From the NCBI GenBank assembly GCA_015055785.1, contig SVHQ01000028.1, positions 1-13,554 on the forward strand: 13,554 nucleotides of DNA, given 5' to 3'. Positions 1-7,951 of the stretch are shown here, one piece after another (the first letter of the stretch is position 1; every line of letters begins with the position of its first letter). The DNA is from Clostridiales bacterium. Its GTDB lineage: Bacteria > Bacillota_A > Clostridia > Christensenellales > Borkfalkiaceae. The translations under genes and the position numbers were made by a program. The notes under the pieces were generated by a model. It made no database searches. It was not told where the DNA came from and saw only the letters and a list, made by a program, of their open reading frames with translations.

Positions 1-41
1 CCAGAAGCAGAAAACTGTCGGGATTTTCTTTTAAAAACAAT

Positions 42-71
42 AAGGCACCTATTGTTGTAATAGATGTCCTT
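42..71. other. imperfect hairpin
   Basis: Arms aagg...cctatt (42-53) and aatag...cctt (59-71) pair with a one-base bulge and a mismatch around loop gttgt. It may be the tail end of a transcript from an upstream gene outside the window, but the bases after it are mixed A/T and not a clean T-run, so terminator function is unproven. Confidence 0.3.
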
Positions 72-86
72 AATAATATATTATTA
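71..86. repeat. 16-bp AT-only perfect palindrome
   Basis: The sequence taataatatattatta equals its own reverse complement. It lies in a very AT-rich leader, so chance is a fair explanation. No gene is visible in 1-267; that stretch holds only this palindrome, the two hairpins and the ribosome binding site of the first gene (AAGGAG at 253-258). Confidence 0.4.
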
Positions 87-185
87 TATCAAATATAGAA
101 AAATAAATCAAGGTATATTGGGTAATAAGTGAGATTTACGGTTCAAAAAATTCCATTTTTATTTTTTAGATGAACCTATCTATAT

Positions 186-222
186 AAAAAGTTCTCCTAT
201 TACAACAATAGGAGAACTTTTT
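186..222. terminator. strong stem-loop, bidirectional terminator form
   Basis: A perfect 16-bp stem, A5-gttctcctatt (186-201) against aataggagaac-T5 (207-222), with a 5-base loop acaac. The A-tract on the left and T-tract on the right give it the shape of an intrinsic terminator on both strands. It sits 45 bases before the first gene. It therefore ends an upstream transcript, or acts as an attenuator if transcription starts at a TATAAA-like box at 183-188, for which I see no good -35. Confidence 0.7.
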
Positions 223-267
223 TAATACAATAAATTCATCTATGCACGATAAAAGGAGTTTGATTTA

Positions 268-990
268 ATGAAAAAAATAGTTTTATTCATTGTATCTGTT
301 CTTCTGATATTTTCCTTATCAGGTTGCGGAATTGCCCTTGAAAGATATCCACTTGCCGAATATGAACTCGTACGTGTTCTGTTAAAAAACGGCGAGGAAG
401 AAAAAGCAGTTTATCTAAACAATATGAGTACACACACAGATATTGATATTCCAACGAAAGAAGGAGCTACTTTCGTGGGGTATTATGATAGTGAAGTTGG
501 TGGCGCTTGCTGTATTGACGCAAACGGAAAAAAACACGCCTATTATCTCGATGAATTTCCAAGGACTTTATATGCTCGCTTTACCGCAGTTGGTAACGAC
601 ACGGAAGTTATTAACATAGATACGGTTAGAATAGATAGCGAAAAAGTGGAAAGCGTTATAACTACGGCAATTTTCACTGGAACGGATTTTACAACAAAAA
701 ATTACTCTACGATAAATGTTTATTTCAGCTTTATGTTAAGAGAAAACCAAGACTTTTGGGCTGACTATTCTTTTAGTCTTGTGGATACTTCAGGAAACGA
801 GCTTTGCGAAATAATAACATTACAAGAGAATTACACGACAAACAATGTCTTTGAAACGGGTTATATGGGGTGTATTCAGATTTCTCAAAAAGCAATCGGC
901 GGTATAGGTTATAAGTTTGAACGTCTTGAAAATACTGCTTGGGTAGATAATGTTTCAGGTTTTGTTGTCGTAATAGAATATGTTGAATAA
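268..990 (+). CDS. small lipoprotein with InlB B-repeat-like segment
   Basis: A 240-residue exported lipoprotein. Residues 1-20 are a classic lipoprotein signal: Lys-Lys, a hydrophobic stretch, then lipobox L-S-G-C with the lipidated Cys at 20. Around residues 64-107, TFVGYYDSEVGG, then DANG, then TLYARF resemble the Listeria-Bacteroides (InlB B-type, Flg_new) repeat, whose usual form is TFxGWY...TLYAxW; here it is degenerate. Residues 110-240 are beta-prone and I do not recognise them. The start is fixed by AAGGAG at 253-258, nine bases before ATG. It is the first gene of a four-gene run (gaps of 15, 6 and 12 bases) ending in a surface protein, so an extracytoplasmic binding or adhesion role is inferred, not shown. 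Confidence 0.85.
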   Translation: MKKIVLFIVSVLLIFSLSGCGIALERYPLAEYELVRVLLKNGEEEKAVYLNNMSTHTDIDIPTKEGATFVGYYDSEVGGACCIDANGKKHAYYLDEFPRTLYARFTAVGNDTEVINIDTVRIDSEKVESVITTAIFTGTDFTTKNYSTINVYFSFMLRENQDFWADYSFSLVDTSGNELCEIITLQENYTTNNVFETGYMGCIQISQKAIGGIGYKFERLENTAWVDNVSGFVVVIEYVE

Positions 991-1005
991 TTTAGGAGAA
1001 AGACA

Positions 1006-1779
1006 ATGAAGAAAGGTATAAAAATTGGTATAACCATTGTTGTGTCAATACTTTTTTTAGTTCTTTGCGGTTTTGCTGTCTTTGGAAATTTAACAGAGCT
1101 TCAGGTCAAGCATGGTGAGTTCGGTGGTATTGCCCTTTGCATAGGCGCAACATTGTTATTCGCGTTATTAAACTTGTTGTTGTTCGCCCCCAACGTCGGC
1201 TTGTTTTTCTTAACAAAAGGCGAAGACGCCAGCAGAATACGGAATATTATTTGTTTAGTATTGACAATTATTTTTTATCCGCTTATCTTGCTTTTAATTA
1301 AGCCAGCAACCGTGACCGTAGGACAGTTTTTGTCAATGAAAATTGCATACGGAACTTGGTATCAAAGCGGATTAGTATTATTTAATTTGAGCGAAGCACA
1401 TTTCTATCCTGCCTTAAAAATTTTCATTGGTGATTTTAATTGCGGTTGGTTGCTTGGATTTGTTCTACTTATCGTCTTTGTTTTAGTTATAACAGCTATC
1501 AATGGTGCAAAAGACAGATTTAATGAGCAGTATAATTACGATCTTGCTCACGTTGAACATAAAGAGCATTTGGAAATAACGGATACTATTACTTATAGTG
1601 GCATATTTAATCCAAAAGAACACCACGATATAAAAACGAAGGTTGTTGACGACACGGAATATCCTGTTCACGATGCGATTTGGACTTGTCTGTTGCTTGC
1701 TTTGGGTGTTATTCTTACTCCCTACATAACTTTCTTAACTCTTATTACAAGACAAATTATTTCGATAGTGAAAAAATAA
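1006..1779 (+). CDS. polytopic membrane protein, unknown function
   Basis: A 257-residue integral membrane protein of no family I recognise. Hydrophobic segments lie at about residues 7-27, 42-66, 80-99, 147-166 and 225-248, suggesting four or five membrane spans. A polar loop (about 167-222) is rich in His, Asp and Glu, with clusters such as HVEHKEH (182-188) and KEHHD (204-208) that could bind metal, although no known motif is visible. The start has AGGAG at 994-998, seven bases before ATG. It follows the lipoprotein gene by 15 bases and precedes the next gene by 6, so the three are probably co-transcribed. It may anchor or energise the surface lipoproteins; that is inference from position only. 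Confidence 0.8.
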   Translation: MKKGIKIGITIVVSILFLVLCGFAVFGNLTELQVKHGEFGGIALCIGATLLFALLNLLLFAPNVGLFFLTKGEDASRIRNIICLVLTIIFYPLILLLIKPATVTVGQFLSMKIAYGTWYQSGLVLFNLSEAHFYPALKIFIGDFNCGWLLGFVLLIVFVLVITAINGAKDRFNEQYNYDLAHVEHKEHLEITDTITYSGIFNPKEHHDIKTKVVDDTEYPVHDAIWTCLLLALGVILTPYITFLTLITRQIISIVKK

Positions 1780-1785
1780 AGGCGT

Positions 1786-2442
1786 ATGAAATATAAAGTT
1801 ATCGGTTGGACTTTTAGTGAGAATTATGATATTGAGAACGCTCAACTTACTTTTGCGGCAAGGCACGCGATTGTTGACGAGATTAGAAATAACGGATATT
1901 TGTTTTCTGGATACGATCACCAAGAAGCGTGGTATGGTTGCCCCGTTTTGAACGACGGGAAAAAGAGAATGTGTAGCCAACGCGGATTTGCTGGAATTAT
2001 GGCAGAAGCTCACGGCGACACAGAGTTATACTCTTATTCAAGGTATATGTTTGGGATACCGCAAGAAATTATGATTACCCCTAAACCGAAGGTTAATTTA
2101 CAAGAAATTTCAGAAGCGAGAAACCTATGCGAAAATTTCTCTTTGAAAGTTTCAGAAGAACAATATGCCCGCCTTTTGAGCGAAGGTATGCTTACTCTTG
2201 AGGACTTGCCCACCCTACGATATATTGACGCTTTTGATACTGTAACCATTACTTATGGTGCAGGAAATACAACTTTTGAAGTTTTAGGCGTTGATAGGCA
2301 CAAAGACCTGCCAAATGAAGACTGTCTTGAAATTGCAATGCCCAAATTCGATATTGGCGGAATACAGAAACAAGAGCGAAAAATGCACGAAGCAAAAACG
2401 CTTTTGAAAATAAAATTGAAACCTTATGAAAAACAACTGTAA
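1786..2442 (+). CDS. hypothetical soluble protein
   Basis: A 218-residue protein without signal peptide or membrane span, so probably cytoplasmic. I do not recognise the family. The N-terminal 80 residues look like a conserved domain: GWTFSENYD (7-15), then GYLFSGYDHQ (37-46), then PVLNDGKK (53-60), then FAGIMAEAHG (68-77). The C-terminal half is mixed alpha/beta and ends in a Lys-rich stretch (194-217). The ribosome binding site is short (AAGG at 1779-1782, touching the upstream stop) and close to the ATG, so translation probably depends on coupling to the membrane-protein gene 6 bases upstream. A cytoplasmic partner encoded between two exported lipoproteins and a membrane protein is notable, but its function cannot be read from the sequence. 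Confidence 0.75.
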   Translation: MKYKVIGWTFSENYDIENAQLTFAARHAIVDEIRNNGYLFSGYDHQEAWYGCPVLNDGKKRMCSQRGFAGIMAEAHGDTELYSYSRYMFGIPQEIMITPKPKVNLQEISEARNLCENFSLKVSEEQYARLLSEGMLTLEDLPTLRYIDAFDTVTITYGAGNTTFEVLGVDRHKDLPNEDCLEIAMPKFDIGGIQKQERKMHEAKTLLKIKLKPYEKQL

Positions 2443-2454
2443 TGGAGGTTGAAT

Positions 2455-5400
2455 ATGAAAAAGATACTTTCAATAATTTTAGCATTATGTATGTGTCTGA
2501 CTATGGGAGCCGCACTGACAGCGTGTGACTTCGGTACAACTGATCCCGGACATACGCATACATACGAAACGGTATGGTCTCACGATGATACATACCATTG
2601 GTACGCTTGCGAGGACAAAACTTGTGTGGAAACTTCGCAAAAAGCCGAACATAGTATTGAAAACGGTGTTTGCTCTGTTTGCGGATACGAGCAATCTGCT
2701 CCTACCCCGCCACCCACTCCGTCGGCAAATGAAGTGACGGAAGAACAATTTAACGCAGCATTCTCATTTGAGGGAATTACAAGCGTTACAGTTCAAAGCG
2801 AAAGTAATACAAATATTGTAAACGGTGTGCAACAAGAAGTTTCCTACGCCACGATGTATTTTCAAGACAATAAACTCAAATATGTTACGGGTGACGTGAC
2901 CGCATACAATGAAGTGAACGACACCTTTGCTTATGGGTATTCTTACGATACCGAAAACGAGAAATGGCTTCGTGTTAAAATCGAAAACACGGACGATGAT
3001 TTTTCAGATATGATGACGTTTGCAACGATTAAAGAAATGTTTGCAGGCGTTGATTTCTCCGACTTCGCATACGCGGACGGATACTACACGGGCTCTCAAG
3101 TTTTTGAAGAAGGAACTCAAAACGAATATACCGTAGCTTTCAGATTCCAATTTGAAAATGGGAAACTGATTTCTGCACGCGGAGAATATGAGATTGAAGG
3201 ATTTAATTGCTATGATTATCTTTTATTCTCTGCACATAATGAAACAACTGTTACCTTGCCAACGAACTACGAAGATGTTGGTTCAGTAACACCAGCACCC
3301 GGTCCTGCTGCTTCTTGGGCTTCGTATTTTGAATTTGATAATGTAACAGTAACGAAAACGTCTTCTACTTATTATTCCGATTATGATATGACAATTTCAA
3401 ATACGGAAAAAATAAAAGTTCAGAACAACAAATGGTTGTGGGAAACGACGGATTATTATTACGCAGATACATTGTATGAAGATTTTGTCGTTTATTTCGA
3501 CGGAACTAACGCATACGTTTACGGCGTTGTAGATAATGAAATGGACACACAGAATGTTGTTTTCTTACTTGACGCTGATTTCTCGGCATACGAAAGCTCG
3601 TTTACCGAAACTTCTTCGGGTGTTTTTGAAGCGGACGAGATAAACGCATACGGCGTTTATACTTACAAAGACGTGTGTATTACGGTAGTGAACGGGAGCA
3701 TTTCTTCCATTGTGTACTCCAAGGATATAACGGTTGACGGTGCTACCTATACGCAGACTATATCTTACTCCTTTAGTTTGTGGGGTGAAACGACGGTTGA
3801 CGGCTCCGACTACACAGAACCGTCTGCTTGGCAATCTTATTTTGATTTTGAAAACGTTACGATAACGCAAAGCATTACCTATGATATAAACGGTACACCA
3901 CAAAATTTAGATCTCGGTACTGTGTGGCGAATTGTCGGCAATCAATGGATTTGCATACGTGATGCGGCATCCATTGACGGTGGTACTATCGTAGCACAAC
4001 ATATTGCCTATTTTGACGGCACAAACAGCTATCTGACGGATTTTGATATGACGGGGGCTTTGGTTGAAAGCGTAGCTTCTTATCATTATTCATCAGAGTA
4101 TCTAATGGGGACCTTACCTACCCTTGAAAGACATTTTGTAAAGACAGAACAAGACAACCAGATTATTTATTCAGCAAGTTCAATCGTTCTTTATGATATG
4201 TTTACTTATACGAACGTTAGAATTGTTGTGGAAAACAATCGTATTGATAGCATAGAATATTCGGTTGCCAATATGTTAGAAGCTGGTGGCGAAATGTATC
4301 CCGGCACATATCTTTATGAGTTCTCGGATTATGGAACAACGGTCATTGATTACACCGTTCCAGACCACGCTTGCCATTATACCGAAGAGGTTGCAACGGC
4401 TACTTATTTGTGTCATTCTGCAACTTGCGAAACTTACGCAACCTATTATTATTCGTGTACTTGCGGAACTAAAGGTTGGAATACGTTTTATTTTGGTGAA
4501 TATGGAGAGTGTTCCTACGGAGATTGGCATAGCAATAATGACGGAACTCACTCTAAAATTTGCTCATACAATAATAGCCATATTTTGACCGACGACTGCT
4601 ACGGTGGTTCGGCGACGTGTGAACGTCCTGCGATTTGTGAGGGGTGCGGTGCTGAATATGGAGCGATTGGTCAGCACAATTACACTCTTGAAGTCGAAGA
4701 TGATGAGTTTCTTATTTCCCATTGCGGCGAATACGCAGAATATTATAAATCGTGCGCCTGCGGATTACGCGGAGAAGAAAAATTTTTCAGAGATGCGTGG
4801 GAGATTTGTGATTACGGTTTTTGGGTATCCAACGGCGACGGAACACATACTCGCACCTGCTCTCGCAACGCTTCGCATACAGAAACCGAAAATTGTTCCG
4901 GTGGCAGCGCAACTTGTATAAATTTATCTGTATGTGATTATTGTGAAGCTGAATATGGCTCCTATACACAGCATTACTATACCTATCAAATCATAACGGA
5001 CGAATATTTGAAATCCCCAGCCACTTGTGAGGCGAAAGCGATTTATCATTGGGCTTGCGAGATTTGCAGAGACAAGGGAGATGAAACCTTTGAATACGGC
5101 GAAGCTCTTGGCTGTGATTATGGTGCTTGGAAGTCAAACGGAAACGGTACGCACAGTCATATCTGTTCTCGCGACACATCTCACGTTGAAACTACAAATT
5201 GTTCGGGAGGGACTGCAACCTGCACCGCAAAAGCCCGTTGTGCTGACTGCGGCTCCGAGTATGGCGAAATTCTCCCCCATTCTTTTGTGAAAGAAGTGGT
5301 TGATGAAAAATATTTGAAAACGGAAGCGACTTGCACCACGAAAGCGGTATATTATAAATCTTGTGAATGTGGACTTGGAGGAACCGACACTTTTGAGGGA

Positions 5401-6609
5401 ACTCAATTTGGGGATCATAGTTACTCAGCCGGTGTTTGTATTTGGTGCGAACAATCATATTCAAGTAAAGGTCTTGCCTATGAATTTATTGACTTGGACG
5501 ATGCTGAAGATTATTATATTGTGATAGGTCGTGGCGATTGTGTCGATACGGATTTAGTCATTCCTTCTATGCACAATGGTTATTATGTGAAAGGGGTTGC
5601 AAGTTCGGCGTTTAGTAGCGATTTTACATTACACTCTCTTACCTTGCCTGACACGATTGAGAGTGTAGGCGACAGCGCTTTTGGAAGTTGCACTATGTTA
5701 AGAGAACTGTATATAGGTTCTGGTTTGTCATCTATCGGTTACTATGCCTTTGGCGGAATGACGAACATAGAAAAAATTGTGGTGTCTGATGAGAATTTAA
5801 TTTTTGCCGATATTGGAAATTGTTTGGTAAATCTATCGACGAAAACATTGGTATTGGGTGGAAAAAATAGTACGATCCCAAATACGGCAGATGTCGAGAT
5901 TTTAGGTGAATGTTGTTTTTCTCCTGCTCCCATTGTAAATTTAATTGTTCCCGACAACATAAAAAAAATAGAGGCGGGTGCTTTTAATGGATGTTCAAAA
6001 TTAGAAACAATATCAATCGGCAGTGGTGTTAACTACATTGATGAGTGGGCATTCCCGTGGCAAGTTGGCGAAAGTCTGATTACTATTACCGTTGACGCAA
6101 GTAATAACTATTACCACTCAACCAACAACTGCTTAATCGAGACAACAAGTAAGACTTTAATTAGAGGTTGCAAAAATAGTGTTATCCCCGCAGACGGAAC
6201 GGTTGAAATTATTGGTGAATGTGCTTTCCATTGGGTTTATTTTGACACGCTTATCATCCCCGAAGGTGTAGTAACGATCAGCGAATTTGCTTTTAGCGGT
6301 TCTGATTGCTCTACTTTAATTATAGCGTCAAGTGTTGAAAAAATATATCAAGATAATTTCCATAGTTGGAATACAACGATCCTTGTTTTTGGTGGTTCTC
6401 TTGATTATGCACACGGAGCTTTTGATTTGCCTAACTTGGAGAAATGCTATTTCTATGGTTCCGAGGTGGAATTTAATGAATTACTTGGAAGTTACACATA
6501 TAACTTTGGAGAAGCTCAAATCTATTACTACTCAGAGACGAGACCTGCAAATGACGGGAATTATTGGTATTATGAAAATGACGAGATAAAACTATGGACT
6601 GCTGAATAA
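2455..6609 (+). CDS. large multi-domain lipoprotein with BspA-type LRR domain
   Basis: A 1384-residue surface lipoprotein. The start is ATG 2455, six bases after GGAGG (2444-2448); a TTG two codons upstream is in frame but too close to that site. Residues 1-24 are a lipoprotein signal with lipobox L-T-A-C (Cys24). Domain order is as follows. Residues 33-80 are a His/Cys-rich module with VCSVCG. Residues 95-285, 287-455 and 457-636 are three beta-rich segments; the last two share SYFxFxNVT and YFDGTN motifs. Residues 637-1000 hold three repeats of about 100 residues (starting near 652, 753 and 852) plus a partial copy (954), each with Cys pairs, NGDGTH-like and GGSATC-like motifs. Residues 1043-1340 are a BspA-type LRR_5 domain with S/GAF motifs. 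The tail YYYSETRPANDGNYWYY (from about 1357) is typical of such proteins. Binding to host or food glycans or proteins is plausible from the family, not shown. Confidence 0.88.
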   Translation: MKKILSIILALCMCLTMGAALTACDFGTTDPGHTHTYETVWSHDDTYHWYACEDKTCVETSQKAEHSIENGVCSVCGYEQSAPTPPPTPSANEVTEEQFNAAFSFEGITSVTVQSESNTNIVNGVQQEVSYATMYFQDNKLKYVTGDVTAYNEVNDTFAYGYSYDTENEKWLRVKIENTDDDFSDMMTFATIKEMFAGVDFSDFAYADGYYTGSQVFEEGTQNEYTVAFRFQFENGKLISARGEYEIEGFNCYDYLLFSAHNETTVTLPTNYEDVGSVTPAPGPAASWASYFEFDNVTVTKTSSTYYSDYDMTISNTEKIKVQNNKWLWETTDYYYADTLYEDFVVYFDGTNAYVYGVVDNEMDTQNVVFLLDADFSAYESSFTETSSGVFEADEINAYGVYTYKDVCITVVNGSISSIVYSKDITVDGATYTQTISYSFSLWGETTVDGSDYTEPSAWQSYFDFENVTITQSITYDINGTPQNLDLGTVWRIVGNQWICIRDAASIDGGTIVAQHIAYFDGTNSYLTDFDMTGALVESVASYHYSSEYLMGTLPTLERHFVKTEQDNQIIYSASSIVLYDMFTYTNVRIVVENNRIDSIEYSVANMLEAGGEMYPGTYLYEFSDYGTTVIDYTVPDHACHYTEEVATATYLCHSATCETYATYYYSCTCGTKGWNTFYFGEYGECSYGDWHSNNDGTHSKICSYNNSHILTDDCYGGSATCERPAICEGCGAEYGAIGQHNYTLEVEDDEFLISHCGEYAEYYKSCACGLRGEEKFFRDAWEICDYGFWVSNGDGTHTRTCSRNASHTETENCSGGSATCINLSVCDYCEAEYGSYTQHYYTYQIITDEYLKSPATCEAKAIYHWACEICRDKGDETFEYGEALGCDYGAWKSNGNGTHSHICSRDTSHVETTNCSGGTATCTAKARCADCGSEYGEILPHSFVKEVVDEKYLKTEATCTTKAVYYKSCECGLGGTDTFEGTQFGDHSYSAGVCIWCEQSYSSKGLAYEFIDLDDAEDYYIVIGRGDCVDTDLVIPSMHNGYYVKGVASSAFSSDFTLHSLTLPDTIESVGDSAFGSCTMLRELYIGSGLSSIGYYAFGGMTNIEKIVVSDENLIFADIGNCLVNLSTKTLVLGGKNSTIPNTADVEILGECCFSPAPIVNLIVPDNIKKIEAGAFNGCSKLETISIGSGVNYIDEWAFPWQVGESLITITVDASNNYYHSTNNCLIETTSKTLIRGCKNSVIPADGTVEIIGECAFHWVYFDTLIIPEGVVTISEFAFSGSDCSTLIIASSVEKIYQDNFHSWNTTILVFGGSLDYAHGAFDLPNLEKCYFYGSEVEFNELLGSYTYNFGEAQIYYYSETRPANDGNYWYYENDEIKLWTAE

Positions 6610-6615
6610 TCTTTT

Positions 6616-6642
6616 GGCTGCCAACTTTTGCGGTTGGCAGCC
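6616..6642 (+). terminator. intrinsic terminator of the surface operon
   Basis: A perfect 10-bp stem, ggctgccaac (6616-6625) with gttggcagcc (6633-6642), loop ttttgcg, followed by attttat. It begins seven bases after the stop of the large lipoprotein gene. The T-tract is short (four T after one A), so termination may be partial. The minus side has no T-run. Confidence 0.75.
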
Positions 6643-6645
6643 ATT

Positions 6646-6905
6646 TTATAACCCATACTTTTTTCGTATAAACTCCAAATAATTTTCTATCTCATATTTT
6701 GCGTCAATGGGGATTTTCTTTGTGAGGAAAACGAGAGGAATTGACAGCTTGGAAATGTTGGTGTTTTCTTTGCGAAACACTATATATTTTTTATCCAAAT
6801 GCAGCCGTTGTATAACGTATTATACCATATACCCGTGAACAAGAAAAGAATAGATGGTGCTTTTGGATAAACTTCTTGTAGAGCCGTAATAATATCTTGA
6901 ATTAT
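6646..6905 (-). pseudogene. decayed small gene on the opposite strand
   Basis: This 317-base gap on the + strand (6643-6959) holds two open stretches on the minus strand that look coding but do not join. The downstream one (from TTG at 6798 to TAA at 6646) reads 50 residues with natural composition, including SIPLVFLTKKIPIDAKYEI and ending FIRKKYGL. The upstream one (6905 to 6780) is in another frame, has no start codon, and reads ITALQEVYPKAPSILFLF. They overlap at 6780-6818, as expected if one gene suffered a frameshift. I do not recognise the family. Neither piece has a good ribosome binding site. An alternative is a functional short gene using the TGGTATAAT box at 6827-6819. Confidence 0.35.
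6819..6827 (-). promoter_or_regulatory. possible extended -10 element, minus strand
   Basis: On the minus strand the sequence reads TGGTATAAT, a perfect extended -10. No convincing -35 is found 16-18 bases upstream (TTTTCT), which extended -10 promoters can lack. It would read into the 50-residue minus-strand stretch. In AT-rich DNA this could be chance. Confidence 0.3.
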
Positions 6906-6925
6906 TCATAAAAAAATGATATAAT
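6897..6925 (+). promoter_or_regulatory. sigma-A promoter of the WYL-Nudix operon
   Basis: The -35 is TTGAAT (6897-6902), the spacer is 17 bases, and the extended -10 is TGATATAAT with TATAAT at 6920-6925. The predicted start near 6932 gives a leader of about 28 bases before the ATG at 6960, with AGGAG at 6950-6954. Confidence 0.75.
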
Positions 6926-6959
6926 TAAGTATCAATCAATATGGATTTCAGGAGATAAT

Positions 6960-7940
6960 ATGGCACACGATAGCGAACAAAAAATCAAGCTCCTTGTCCT
7001 TTATGATATACTCTGTCGGCTCACAGACGAAAACCACGCCCTTAACACAGACGAACTCATAGAAGAACTTGGAAAACAAGGAATAAAAGCATCCCCGCGC
7101 GTGTTAACCCGTGATATTGAACTACTTAATTCTCACGGCTACGAGATACTTTCTTACAAGAAAAAATACTATTATTACTACGTTGTCAATCGCCATTTTG
7201 ACAGCGCAGAAATTGCTATGCTCGCCGACGTTGTGAAAGCGTCAAAATTAAGCTCCGGACAAAAAAGCACTCTTATTAAAAAACTTGCCGAAATGGTCGG
7301 GTGCTATCAAGCGGAATCTCTTTCAAAACACATTATAAATTGCGACACGCCTAAACGCTCTAACAGCCATATTATTTATAGCATAGACGCGATTGACCGC
7401 GCTATCAATGAAAGAAAAAAGGTATCTTTCCTATATTACTCGCTTGATGAAAAAAAGAACAAGGTTTATAGAAAAGACGGCGCACGCTACATAACAAATC
7501 CACTTGTAATGGTATGGAACAAGGATAATTATTATCTTATTACCTATCCTGATCGACACGACGGAACCACAACCTATCGTATAGACCGAATGGAAAGTGT
7601 TAAGGTTGAAGATATTGACATTGTGGAAAAAGCGGAATTTGAAAATTTTGATATTGAAAAATATCGCACTCAAGTATTCTCTATGTTCGGCGGAGAGGTT
7701 CATACCGTAGAATTGCAATTCGTTAAGGAAATGATTGACGATATGTACGATAAATTCGGTGAGCAAATCCGCATAACGCCCGGTTCAAACGATATGTTTA
7801 GAGTAAAAGTACCTATTCAGATCAGCCCTACGTTCTTTTCTTGGGTTGCTGGCTCTTGCGGGAAAGTACACATTCTTTCCCCCAGAAGCATCAATGAGCA
7901 ATTTAAGGCATTTGTTGAAAGAATTAAAAACGCATATTAA
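6960..7940 (+). CDS. WYL-domain transcriptional regulator
   Basis: A 326-residue protein of the YafY/WYL family. Residues 5-75 form the winged helix-turn-helix: LLVLYDILCRLTDENH, then the TDELIEEL helix, then the recognition segment SPRVLTRDIELLNSHGYEI (45-63), the DeoR-like pattern of this family. Residues 138-220 are the WYL domain, with KKVSFLYY (153-160), NPLVMVWNKDNYYLITY (180-196) and TYRIDRMESVKV (205-216). Residues 245-325 are the C-terminal WCX extension. The length is usual for the family. WYL domains are known to bind ligands, in some cases nucleic acid or nucleotides, and often control defence or mobile-element genes. The gene has its own strong promoter and shares an operon with a Nudix hydrolase 11 bases downstream. 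Autoregulation is likely but no clear operator dyad is seen. Confidence 0.9.
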   Translation: MAHDSEQKIKLLVLYDILCRLTDENHALNTDELIEELGKQGIKASPRVLTRDIELLNSHGYEILSYKKKYYYYYVVNRHFDSAEIAMLADVVKASKLSSGQKSTLIKKLAEMVGCYQAESLSKHIINCDTPKRSNSHIIYSIDAIDRAINERKKVSFLYYSLDEKKNKVYRKDGARYITNPLVMVWNKDNYYLITYPDRHDGTTTYRIDRMESVKVEDIDIVEKAEFENFDIEKYRTQVFSMFGGEVHTVELQFVKEMIDDMYDKFGEQIRITPGSNDMFRVKVPIQISPTFFSWVAGSCGKVHILSPRSINEQFKAFVERIKNAY

Positions 7941-7951
7941 GGATACAAGTT

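Noticed and set aside
2449..2454. TTG as the start of the giant lipoprotein
   Set aside because: It touches GGAGG with no spacing; ATG 2455 has a six-base spacing and gives a normal MKKIL signal peptide.
3565..3903. 112-codon open frame on the minus strand
   Set aside because: Shadow of the giant lipoprotein gene; no start signal and unlikely composition.
4405..5460. DNA tandem repeat or CRISPR array
   Set aside because: The repeats are protein-level units of about 300 bases inside an open frame; the DNA copies are diverged and there are no short repeat-spacer units.
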